Origin: Capillibacterium thermochitinicola
Lineage (GTDB): Bacteria; Bacillota; UBA4882; UBA10575
Assembly (NCBI RefSeq): GCF_013664685.1
Contig: NZ_JAAKDE010000015.1
Location: 78,033-142,032, forward strand
Direction of reading: 5' to 3'
Length of the DNA stretch: 64,000 bases
The translations under genes were made by a program, and so were the position numbers. A model generated the notes under the pieces. The model worked only from the letters and a program-made list of their open reading frames with translations. It made no database searches and had not been told where the DNA came from. Below, one piece after another: positions 27,390 through 35,479 of this stretch. Each line of letters begins with the position of its first letter. Position 1 is the stretch's first letter.

Positions 27390-28560
27390 AAGGCTGAAGG
27401 TTATGGCGAAAGGCAAGGAAGGGTGCTTGCTGGGCGTCCTCCTGGTCGTCATGCTGACGGCCTCCGGATGTTGGGGAGGGCGGGAATTGAACGCGCGGGC
27501 CTTTGTCACGGCGGTCGCTTTTGACCGGCCGACGGAGGAAGAGGCCGACCCAGGGGAGTTTCTCCTGAGCGTCCAAATTCCCGTCCCCGCGAAGATGGGC
27601 GCCGACAGTGGCGAACAAGGTGGCGGGGGCGGTGCGCCTTTTGTGGTGTACGGGACCACCGCCAAATTGGTGTCGGTGGGGATTCGTCAACTGCAAAGGC
27701 AATTGGACCGGGAACTTTTTTTCGGCCATACCCAACTGTTTTTAATCAATGCCGAAGTGGCGGCGACCATCGGGGTGGATCAGCTGTTGGACCATTTTAA
27801 GCGGGACTTTCGGGTGCAGCGGATGACCAGGATTGCGATTATCGACGGGGAAGCAAGGGAGATCTTGACTATGCAGCCGCCGATCAGCCAGACTCCCTCG
27901 GCCTATCTTGAGAATCTGCTTTCGCCGCAAAGCGGAGTTGCCATTAATTATATTTCCGACTTCGGCCGATTCCTGGTGGAACAGTCGGACGATGGCATCG
28001 AGCCGGTCTTGCCGCGGCTGCAGCCGGGTAAGGATGCGACGATGACCGGGGGAGCGGCCGTGCTAAAAAACGGGAAGTTTGTGGGCTGGTTGAGCAACTT
28101 CGAAACCCGCGGTTTAAATATCATCATAAACCAAAGGATCCGTTCCAGCTATGAAGTCGAATGTCCGCTCCATCCCGGGGAGACGATCGTGGTCGGCGTG
28201 GATGATTTTCGCTCCCGTTACCAGTTACGCGAGGATAATGGGCAAACCGTTTTCCAGATTAAAGTACGGGGGAAATTTGAGACCATTGAATTTTCTGATC
28301 TCCATGGACCCTTGGAAGAGCTTCAAGCCGCTTTGGAACGGAGTGTGAGCAGGGTGGTGCGGCGGGAGTTGGAACAGACCGTCCGGCGCGCCCAGGAGAT
28401 GGGGGCGGATTTTTTGGGTGTTGGGCGTTATCTAAGAAGTTATAAGCCAAAATGGTGGCGGCAGGTAAAGGACAACTGGGAAAAGGAGTTTTTTGCTTTA
28501 CCCATTGAAGTGGAGGTCGAGATGGAATGGGCAATGACAATCCGGAGGTTCGGGGGATGA
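27382..28560 (+). CDS. gerAC: Spore germination lipoprotein, GerAC (Ger(x)C) family
   Basis: A 392-residue lipoprotein, the C subunit of the receptor. The signal peptide ends in a lipobox TASGCWGGREL (Cys about 31), the classic Ger(x)C start. The GFSVQ-type beta region, a DFRVQRMTRIAI segment and the C-terminal YKPKWWRQVKDNWE region are family features. The stop overlaps the following prenyltransferase start. A poorly conserved Gly-rich insert sits near residue 75-80. Confidence 0.92.
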   Translation: MSRRLKVMAKGKEGCLLGVLLVVMLTASGCWGGRELNARAFVTAVAFDRPTEEEADPGEFLLSVQIPVPAKMGADSGEQGGGGGAPFVVYGTTAKLVSVGIRQLQRQLDRELFFGHTQLFLINAEVAATIGVDQLLDHFKRDFRVQRMTRIAIIDGEAREILTMQPPISQTPSAYLENLLSPQSGVAINYISDFGRFLVEQSDDGIEPVLPRLQPGKDATMTGGAAVLKNGKFVGWLSNFETRGLNIIINQRIRSSYEVECPLHPGETIVVGVDDFRSRYQLREDNGQTVFQIKVRGKFETIEFSDLHGPLEELQAALERSVSRVVRRELEQTVRRAQEMGADFLGVGRYLRSYKPKWWRQVKDNWEKEFFALPIEVEVEMEWAMTIRRFGG

Positions 28561-29489
28561 GCCGGTTCCGGCGGCGGCGGTCTCTTTGGCAACCGCTAAG
28601 GTTATGGGCACAGGCTTTGCGGGTTCACTTTCTTTCCGCTTCTTTAATCCCGGTCTTGCTCGGGACGGTCGTTGCCCAAAGCGCGACCACGATCAACGGC
28701 TGGCGTTTTCTCCTGGTGCTGGTGGGAGTCTTCTGCTATCACGGCGGGGCTAATCTCATTAATGACTATTATGACGAGGAGACGGACCGGCTGAACCGGC
28801 AACCATCATTCTTCAATGGGGGAAGCGGGGTCTTGGTGAAGCGGCTCCTGCCGGCAAAGCAGGTAAAAAAAGCTGCTGTTTTGTGTTTTCTGGTCGGGAC
28901 GGTTTGTGCTGCGGTGTTGGCTTTAACCGGCGGAGGCGTCGGCGTTGCCCTCTTTGCCTTGGCCGGATTGGGCTGTGGTTATTTTTATTCGGCACCCCCC
29001 TTTCGCCTGGCGGCGACCGGCTTCGGGGAGCTATGTGTCGGTTTGGCGTTTGGTCCCTTTTTGGTGGTCGGCACCGTTGCGGCTTTGACCGGGCGTTTTC
29101 TCCCCACCGCCCTTCTGGTCTCCCTTCCGGTGGGGATCTTGATTGCCGCGGTGATCCTCACCAACGAACTGCCCGACTGCGAGAGTGACCGCCAGACGGG
29201 AAAACACACTCTCGTTGTCCGCCTGGGCCGCGAACGGAGTATCCTTCTCCTGTCCCTCCTCCTGGCGCTTGCTTCTTGTTTGTTGCTCCTGATCTTCGTG
29301 GGATTGGGTGCTTCCCGGTACCGGGCTGGTTCGTTGCTGGCCTGGCCTTTGGTTTTTTGGCTGTGGTCCCAGCGGCGGGCGGGATTAAAACAATTGTCGC
29401 GGTTTGTGATGACCAGCGCCGGTGTGATCCTGCTCCATATGGTCAGCGGGTTGATGCTCATTATTACCTTTATGAGGAGGGGGAGCTGA
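28557..29489 (+). CDS. UbiA-family prenyltransferase (MenA-like)
   Basis: A 310-residue polytopic prenyltransferase with both aspartate motifs that bind prenyl diphosphate: NDYYDEETD at about 72-80 and a second acidic NELPDCESD at about 200. The pattern matches MenA, which attaches the polyprenyl tail to dihydroxynaphthoate in menaquinone synthesis, though other UbiA substrates cannot be excluded. The ATG at 28557 overlaps the gerAC stop, with GGAGG upstream. The next gene makes polyprenyl diphosphate, which supports a quinone role. Confidence 0.85.
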   Translation: MSRFRRRRSLWQPLRLWAQALRVHFLSASLIPVLLGTVVAQSATTINGWRFLLVLVGVFCYHGGANLINDYYDEETDRLNRQPSFFNGGSGVLVKRLLPAKQVKKAAVLCFLVGTVCAAVLALTGGGVGVALFALAGLGCGYFYSAPPFRLAATGFGELCVGLAFGPFLVVGTVAALTGRFLPTALLVSLPVGILIAAVILTNELPDCESDRQTGKHTLVVRLGRERSILLLSLLLALASCLLLLIFVGLGASRYRAGSLLAWPLVFWLWSQRRAGLKQLSRFVMTSAGVILLHMVSGLMLIITFMRRGS

Positions 29490-30464
29490 TTGCGGGGATT
29501 GGATCGCTTTGACCCCGGGACGGCGTTGTTTCCAGATGATGTTGACGGGATGATGACGCCACTTAAGAAAATCATTAAGGAGCTTTTCGCGACGCCGGGG
29601 AAGGGGTTGCGCGGGGAACTGCTCATGTTGTGTGCGGGAGGGCCACCGCTGGCCACCGGCTCCTCCACCCTTAATGCCTTGGTTTTAGGGGTTGAAGTTT
29701 TACATTTGGCGACTTTGGTCCATGATGACCTGCTGGACCAGGGCGAACAACGGCGGGGACGCCCCACGGTTTGGAAGAAATGGGGGGTAAAAACCGCCGT
29801 TTTAGTTGGTGACTATCTTTTTGCCGCCGCCTACCGTCTGCTGTCTAGCGCCTGCGGGCAGGAAGGGATGGAACGGGTCGATTTTTTACTCCGCGAGATG
29901 GTCGCCGGCGAACTGGCCGAGGAGATCGATAAGTTTAGAATAATCTCGATTGACCGTTATTTGGAACGCATTGAGCGGAAAACGGCCCGCTTTTTCCAGA
30001 TCGTCTGTGAACTGGGGGGTGAATATGCCGCTTTACCCCGGGCCGTTCAAGTCGAGTTGGGGGCCTTCGGCCGGGAGCTGGGGATGGCTTACCAGCTCTT
30101 CGATGACTGGCAGGATTTAAGCGGCGGGGCCAAAGAAGACGGGAAACCCGTTTTCCAGGACCTGAAAAACGGCGTGCTCACCTTGCCATTACTAATAATC
30201 AGCGGACAACCGGGTTTTGCCGAGGTGCTGGCCGAGGTGCGGGCGGAGGGGAAGGTCCTACCGAAACACCGGCGGCTCATCCGGAAATGGTTGACGGCCG
30301 CGCAGGTCGAAGCAGAAGTGGAGCAGAGGATTGCCGGTTACCGTCGGCGGGCGGAAGAACGCCTTGCCGGTTTGGGCCTGCCCCAATGCGCCCTCCTGCG
30401 GGATTACGCCGACCGTTTTTTCGAAAGAAAAGGTAAGCAAAAAAGACTTTCCACTGTTCATTAA
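29490..30464 (+). CDS. Polyprenyl diphosphate synthase (heptaprenyl-type)
   Basis: A 324-residue trans-prenyltransferase with the first aspartate-rich motif HDDLLDQGEQRRGRP at about 75-90 and the second DDWQD near 205. It condenses isopentenyl diphosphate units to give the side chain for menaquinone or undecaprenyl-like lipids. The TTG start directly follows the UbiA stop. No second subunit (HepS/GerCA type) is adjacent, so it may act alone. The last codons overlap a terminator hairpin. Confidence 0.87.
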   Translation: MRGLDRFDPGTALFPDDVDGMMTPLKKIIKELFATPGKGLRGELLMLCAGGPPLATGSSTLNALVLGVEVLHLATLVHDDLLDQGEQRRGRPTVWKKWGVKTAVLVGDYLFAAAYRLLSSACGQEGMERVDFLLREMVAGELAEEIDKFRIISIDRYLERIERKTARFFQIVCELGGEYAALPRAVQVELGAFGRELGMAYQLFDDWQDLSGGAKEDGKPVFQDLKNGVLTLPLLIISGQPGFAEVLAEVRAEGKVLPKHRRLIRKWLTAAQVEAEVEQRIAGYRRRAEERLAGLGLPQCALLRDYADRFFERKGKQKRLSTVH

Positions 30465-30478
30465 GGGAAAGTCTTTTT
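30440..30478. terminator. Bidirectional terminator between the prenyl synthase gene and trpS
   Basis: A hairpin with arms AAAAAGACTTTCC and GGGAAAGTCTTTTT; T-runs are present in both readings. It includes the end of the prenyl synthase gene. Confidence 0.85.
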
Positions 30479-30568
30479 GAACCGGCGGCCGACAGCGCTT
30501 TCGGCCGTTGCGTGTTTTAAGCCGCTAGACGAAAAGCCGTTCTATGACGGTGCTTAGCGGGTGAACGG

Positions 30569-31558
30569 TCAGCGTAGCCCCAGTTTTTCCTGGAAACGCT
30601 GAAGCTGCGGGGCGGCGGCCGCGCGCGCCTTGGCGGCCCCTGCTTCCAGGATGCTTTCGATGGCCCCCGGGGCTGATAACTCCGCTACCTTCTGCTGGAG
30701 CGGCCGGAGGGTTTCCACCACCAGTTCGGCCAGATCCTTTTTGAACTGGCCGTAACCGCAGCCTTCGTATTGGGCGGTAATCTCTGCGATGCTCTTGCCG
30801 GAGCAGAGGGAGTAGATAACCATCAGGTTGGAGACGGCCGGTTTATTTTCCTCGTCGTACCGGATGGCCGCTTCCGAATCGGTGACCGCGGACATGATCT
30901 TCTTTTTGATGACATCCGGCGAATCGAGGAGGGCAATATAACTTTTGGGGTTGGGTGACGATTTGGACATTTTCTCCGCCGGGTCGGTGAGGCTCATAAT
31001 CCGCCCCCCTTGGCTCCGCGGGGGGATGTACGGTTCGGGAACTTTAAAGACTTCTTCGCCAAAGCGGTTGTTAATGCGCAGCGCCAGGTCGCGGGTGAGC
31101 TCCAGGTGTTGTTTCTGGTCTTCGCCCACCGGGACCAGATCGGTGTTGTAAAGCAGAATATCGGCGGCCATCAGGACCGGATAGGTCATGAGCCCGGTCG
31201 TGACCACCTCATGTTTTTTTGCTTTGTCTTTAAACTGGGTCATCCGTCTTAGCTCCCCGATGTAGGTGTGGCATTCCAGCAGCCAGCTGAGTTCGCTGTG
31301 GGCGGGGACTTGCGACTGGACAAAGATGGTGGAGATCTCCGGATCGATCCCGGCGGCGACAAAAATCCGGGCCGTGTTTTTGATGTTTTCTTTTAACGCC
31401 ACCGGATCCTGGGGAACGGTTAATGCATGAAGATCGACAACGCAAAAGAAACAATCGGCCTCGTGTTGCAGCGTGACGAAATTACGGATCGCCCCCAGGT
31501 AATTGCCGAGGGTTAACGAGCCGCTGGGTTGAACGCCGGAAAAGACGCGTTTCTTCAT
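30569..31558 (-). CDS. trpS: Tryptophanyl-tRNA synthetase
   Basis: A 329-residue class I synthetase. HIGH-like motif GNYLGAI (about 19-25), GEDQKQHLELTRDLA in the middle and the KMSKS loop as KMSKSSPN (about 195-202). The ATG at 31558 is preceded by AAGGAGTG. The gene is preceded by a T-box leader and a strong promoter, so it is controlled by uncharged tRNA-Trp. Confidence 0.97.
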   Translation of the reverse strand: MKKRVFSGVQPSGSLTLGNYLGAIRNFVTLQHEADCFFCVVDLHALTVPQDPVALKENIKNTARIFVAAGIDPEISTIFVQSQVPAHSELSWLLECHTYIGELRRMTQFKDKAKKHEVVTTGLMTYPVLMAADILLYNTDLVPVGEDQKQHLELTRDLALRINNRFGEEVFKVPEPYIPPRSQGGRIMSLTDPAEKMSKSSPNPKSYIALLDSPDVIKKKIMSAVTDSEAAIRYDEENKPAVSNLMVIYSLCSGKSIAEITAQYEGCGYGQFKKDLAELVVETLRPLQQKVAELSAPGAIESILEAGAAKARAAAAPQLQRFQEKLGLR

Positions 31559-31641
31559 CGGGCAAACACTCCTTCGCTTGATTTTGTGAATTTTAAATTT
31601 GGACGGGTACCAATACCCAATAACACTTTTCAATGCTACCA

Positions 31642-31919
31642 AAGAAAAACCCCGTCCCGTTCTTGGGACGAGGTTACTCGCGGTGCCACCCAAGTTGACA
31701 CGGTGGGCTTTGGCCCACCGGTCCCCTTTTGCACGGCCGGTTGCCGTTGCCCTGTTAACGGAGGGGTCCGCCGGAACCTACTTCCTCTTTTTCGGTACCG
31801 GACTCACGGATCCATTCGGCCTTCCGCCGGACCGGTTCGCACCCGCCACCGGTTCTCTTTGCCTTGAAGAAGGCTTACTCGTTCCGATCATCGCTGTAAA
31901 GGATATTGTAACCGTTTCC
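31642..31919 (-). promoter_or_regulatory. T-box leader of trpS
   Basis: On the minus strand this 280-base leader has the invariant T-box GGGTGGCACCGCG (31679-31691), which pairs with uncharged tRNA to form the antiterminator, followed by a terminator hairpin with arms CCTCGTCCC and GGGACGGGG and a T5 run (31642-31673). A candidate Trp specifier UGG is at 31812-31814 in a GAAUGGA context. Uncharged tRNA-Trp is expected to allow readthrough into trpS. Confidence 0.92.
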
Positions 31920-31923
31920 AATT

Positions 31924-31952
31924 ATTATATGTGGACAGCTCCCGCTTGTCAA
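31924..31952 (-). promoter_or_regulatory. Promoter of the trpS T-box leader
   Basis: Perfect housekeeping consensus on the minus strand: TTGACA (31947-31952), 17-base spacer, TATAAT (31924-31929). It starts the T-box transcript a few bases downstream. Confidence 0.9.
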
Positions 31953-32019
31953 GGGATGGACATGGCACCGGAATTATGTGTCGGTTTGTGGCCGGACTCC
32001 GCCGAAATAAGGTGTTTTT

Positions 32020-32051
32020 TTGGCGGCCAGGGAAAAGGCTTGTGTTATAAT
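32020..32051 (+). promoter_or_regulatory. Possible extended -10 promoter of dnaE
   Basis: TGT-TATAAT at 32043-32051 is an extended -10 element about 40 bases before the dnaE start; no good -35 is present at the right distance (TTGGCG at 32020 is too far). Confidence 0.5.
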
Positions 32052-32088
32052 GAAGATGGTAGGATTTGTGTTGGCGGAGGCGTTGACC

Positions 32089-35000
32089 ATGACTGATTTT
32101 GTCCATCTGCATGTCCATTCCCAGTATTCGCTCCTGGACGGGGCTGCTTCTTTGGAACGTTTGGTTGAGGAGGCAGCCGCCACGGGTCAACGGGCGGTCG
32201 CCCTGACCGACCATGGGGTGATGTACGGGGTATTTAAATTTTATCAAGCCGCGAAAGCCGCCGGGGTCAAACCGGTGATCGGTTGCGAGGTTTATGTCGC
32301 CAAACGCAGCCGGCACGACCGGGAAGCGAAAGTTGATGACGACCCTTACCATCTGGTGCTCTTGGCGGAGAATGAAAAGGGGTACAAGAACCTGACCAAG
32401 CTGGTCTCCCTGGCCCATCTGGACGGTTTTTACTACCGGCCGCGGGTTGACCGGGAGCTTTTGGCGGAGTATGCCGACGGGCTGATTGCGCTTTCGGCCT
32501 GTTTCAGCGGGGAGATCCCCACCCATTTGCTGGCCGGTGACTATGCCGCCGCCGAAAAAGCCGCCGCCTGGTACCGGGAGGTTTTTGGCCCGCGGAATTT
32601 CTTTCTGGAATTGCAAAACCAGGGGTTGGAAGGACAAAGAAAACTAAACCGGGACCTGGCGAACCTGGCCCAAACGCTTGGCCTGGAGTTGGTGGCGACG
32701 AACGATCTGCACTACATCAAACGGGAAGACGCCATGGTCCATGATGTTTTACTCTGTATCCAAACCGGGAAGACCTTGACCGATCCAAACCGCTTGAAGT
32801 TTCCCACCAACGAATTCTACTTTAAAACCGGGGAGGAGATGGCCCGGGCTTTTCCCGAGTTTCCCCAGGCGTTGAAGAATACCGTGGTCATTGCCGAACG
32901 TTGCAATTTCCATTTTGAAGTGGGGAAATACCACTTGCCCGACTACCGGATCCCGTCCGGTTTTGCGGATAAAGACGCATATCTGGCCCACTTATGCCGG
33001 GAAAACCTCCCCCGCCGTTATCCGCGGGTAACCCCGGAAGTGGAGGAGCGGCTGGCCTATGAGTTGGAAGTGATTAAGAAAACGGGTTTTGCCGGCTACT
33101 TTCTGATCGTCGGCGATTTCGTCCGGTATGCCAAGGAGCAGGGTATCCCGGTCGGGCCGGGGCGGGGGTCGGGTGCGGGCAGTCTGGTCGGTTACCTCCT
33201 GGGCATCACCGAACTGGATCCCCTCGAACACCAGCTGCTTTTCGAGCGGTTTTTAAATCCGGAACGGGTCTCCATGCCCGATTTTGACATTGACTTCTGT
33301 TTCGAACGCCGGGGCGAGGTCATCGAGTATGTGAAGGAAAAATACGGCCGCGACCATGTAGCCCAGATCATCACCTTTGGGACGATGGCGGCCAAGGGGG
33401 CCGTCCGTGATGTGGGCCGGGTGTTGGGATTTCCCTATGGCGAGGTTGACAAAATCGCCAAACTGATCTCCCATACCGCGGGTTCAACGTTGGAAGAGAT
33501 CGTGAAGAACACACCGCCCTTGGCGACTTTGGCCCGCGAGGATGAGCGGGTGGGAAGGCTCCTGGCGATCGCCAAAGCGGTGGAGGGTTTTCCCCGTCAC
33601 GCCTCGATTCATGCGGCCGGGGTGGTGATTACGCCGAAACCATTGACCGATTACGTGCCCCTGGCGCGGGCCAGTGAGGGCGAAGCCACCACCCAGTTTC
33701 CCATGGAGGATCTGGAAGCGATTGGCCTCTTAAAAATGGATTTTCTGGGCCTGCGGACCTTGACGGTGCTCAGCGACACTATCGCTTTGGTCAAGGAGTC
33801 AACCGGTAAAGAGTATACCCTGGCCACCGTCCCGCAAGGGGATGAAGCAACTTACCGTCTCCTTTGTTCCGGCTTGACCCAGGGTATTTTCCAGTTGGAA
33901 AGCGGCGGGATGCGCCGGCTTTTAGTTCAATTGGCCCCGGAGCGGTTGGACGATCTTATTTCCCTGGTCGCCTTGTACCGGCCGGGCCCGCTGGGGAGCG
34001 GGATGGTGGAGGATTTCATCAAGGCCCGCCATGGTGAGAAGGAAGTAACTTATCTTCATCCACTCTTGACGGAGATCCTGGCTCCGACCTACGGAATCAT
34101 TCTTTACCAGGAGCAAGTGATGCAGATCTGTCACCGTTTGGGCGGGTTTACCCTCGGGGAAGCGGATCTGGTCCGGCGGGCAATGGGTAAGAAGCAACCG
34201 GAACTCCTGGCGGCGATGCGCGAAAAATTTGTGCAGGGCGCAGACGCCCGCGGGATTCCCCGGGTGACGGCGGAGGAGATCTTTCACTTGATGGAGTTTT
34301 TTGCCGGTTACGGGTTTAACAAGTCCCACTCGGCGGCCTACGCCTTAATCGCCTACTGGACCGCATTTTTCAAAGCCAATTACCCCCAGGCTTTTATGGC
34401 GGCCCTTTTGACCAGTGTGATGGGGAATACGGACAAAGTCCGCGATTATATTGAGGAATGCCGTCGGCTGGGGATTCCAATTTATCCGCCCGACGTGAAC
34501 CACAGTAAGGAACGGTTTACGGTGGAAGGGGACGGTATCCGGGTCGGGTTGCTGGCCGTTAAGAACTTGGGGAGCGCGGCCATCCAGGCGATCCTCCAAG
34601 AACAGGCCAAAGCCCCCTTCACTTCGCTCCACGACTTTTGCCGCCGGGTGGATCTGCGCACGGTCAACAAACGGGCGGTGGAGAGCCTGGTGCGGGTGGG
34701 GGCTTTCGCCTCGACCGGGCATACCCGCCGGGCGATGCTGGCCCAGTTGGAGGAGGCTTTCGAAATGGCCCACCGGTATGCGGCACAACAGGCGAGCGGG
34801 CAGTTATCCCTTTTTGAACCGGGTGCTGATTTAGCCGCCACCTCCGCACCGCCGCACCGGGTGCTGGAAGAGGAATATCCGCCAGCCGCCTTATTAAACA
34901 TGGAAAAAGAATACCTCGGCGTCTATCTAAGCGGCCATCCCCTTGACCCTTGGCGGGAAAAATTGGCCCAAAACCGCATTCCCTCCTTGGCCGAGGTTTT

Positions 35001-35277
35001 GGAGGCGGGCGTGGAAACGGATGTGATTGTGGGCGGGGTGGTCAGCGGATGGCGCCGCTTGTCCACCAAAGCGGGGAAAACCATGGCCACTTTTACGCTG
35101 GAGGATCTTTCAGGCGCCATCGAAGTACTGGTTTTTCCGCAGCTTTACGAAAAAAATGCGCAGGAAGCCGCCAACGACCGGGTCGTGCTGGTCAAAGGGC
35201 GCATTGAAGGTGATGAGGAGGAGCGCAAGTTCCTGGCGCAGCAGATCCGTTGGTTGCCGGAGCGACCGGAAGGGTAG
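32089..35277 (+). CDS. dnaE: DNA polymerase III subunit alpha (DnaE)
   Basis: A 1062-residue C-family replicative polymerase. The N-terminal PHP domain starts with FVHLHVHSQYSLLDG (1-205). The catalytic aspartate motif PDFDIDF is at 397-403; the fingers, tandem HhH region and a C-terminal OB domain (VIVGGVVSGWRR) follow. It lacks the inserted exonuclease of PolC, so it is DnaE. I start it at ATG 32089, after GGAGG, because the family begins there; an earlier in-frame ATG would add 23 residues. Its last 100 bases are duplicated at 43040. Confidence 0.97.
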   Translation: MTDFVHLHVHSQYSLLDGAASLERLVEEAAATGQRAVALTDHGVMYGVFKFYQAAKAAGVKPVIGCEVYVAKRSRHDREAKVDDDPYHLVLLAENEKGYKNLTKLVSLAHLDGFYYRPRVDRELLAEYADGLIALSACFSGEIPTHLLAGDYAAAEKAAAWYREVFGPRNFFLELQNQGLEGQRKLNRDLANLAQTLGLELVATNDLHYIKREDAMVHDVLLCIQTGKTLTDPNRLKFPTNEFYFKTGEEMARAFPEFPQALKNTVVIAERCNFHFEVGKYHLPDYRIPSGFADKDAYLAHLCRENLPRRYPRVTPEVEERLAYELEVIKKTGFAGYFLIVGDFVRYAKEQGIPVGPGRGSGAGSLVGYLLGITELDPLEHQLLFERFLNPERVSMPDFDIDFCFERRGEVIEYVKEKYGRDHVAQIITFGTMAAKGAVRDVGRVLGFPYGEVDKIAKLISHTAGSTLEEIVKNTPPLATLAREDERVGRLLAIAKAVEGFPRHASIHAAGVVITPKPLTDYVPLARASEGEATTQFPMEDLEAIGLLKMDFLGLRTLTVLSDTIALVKESTGKEYTLATVPQGDEATYRLLCSGLTQGIFQLESGGMRRLLVQLAPERLDDLISLVALYRPGPLGSGMVEDFIKARHGEKEVTYLHPLLTEILAPTYGIILYQEQVMQICHRLGGFTLGEADLVRRAMGKKQPELLAAMREKFVQGADARGIPRVTAEEIFHLMEFFAGYGFNKSHSAAYALIAYWTAFFKANYPQAFMAALLTSVMGNTDKVRDYIEECRRLGIPIYPPDVNHSKERFTVEGDGIRVGLLAVKNLGSAAIQAILQEQAKAPFTSLHDFCRRVDLRTVNKRAVESLVRVGAFASTGHTRRAMLAQLEEAFEMAHRYAAQQASGQLSLFEPGADLAATSAPPHRVLEEEYPPAALLNMEKEYLGVYLSGHPLDPWREKLAQNRIPSLAEVLEAGVETDVIVGGVVSGWRRLSTKAGKTMATFTLEDLSGAIEVLVFPQLYEKNAQEAANDRVVLVKGRIEGDEEERKFLAQQIRWLPERPEG
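35113..35213 (+). repeat. 3' end segment of dnaE, direct repeat (left copy)
   Basis: About 101 bases of the dnaE coding sequence match 43040-43140 in the same orientation with roughly six mismatches by eye. Left boundary of the 7.9 kb sugar islet. Confidence 0.9.
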
Positions 35278-35398
35278 ACGGAAGTAACAAGAGTATTGGT
35301 CAACCCAACTGACGCTGTATATTACGAACTACTAAAGGCAGCAACAGACCACGAAAAGACGCAGCTTAAACCGGAGCCGGGGCAGAGCGGAAAACGAA

Positions 35399-35433
35399 GA
35401 GACCGGGGAAACATGTCCCCCCGGTCTTTTTTG
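35399..35433. terminator. Terminator after dnaE
   Basis: Arms AGACCGGGG and CCCCGGTCT followed by T6. A near-identical terminator recurs at 43463-43496 after the dnaE remnant, which shows the duplicated unit extends to it. Confidence 0.85.
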
Positions 35434-35479
35434 TGCTGACGAATGAAAAACAACCCTTGTCTTTTTTTGCTTTTTGTGT

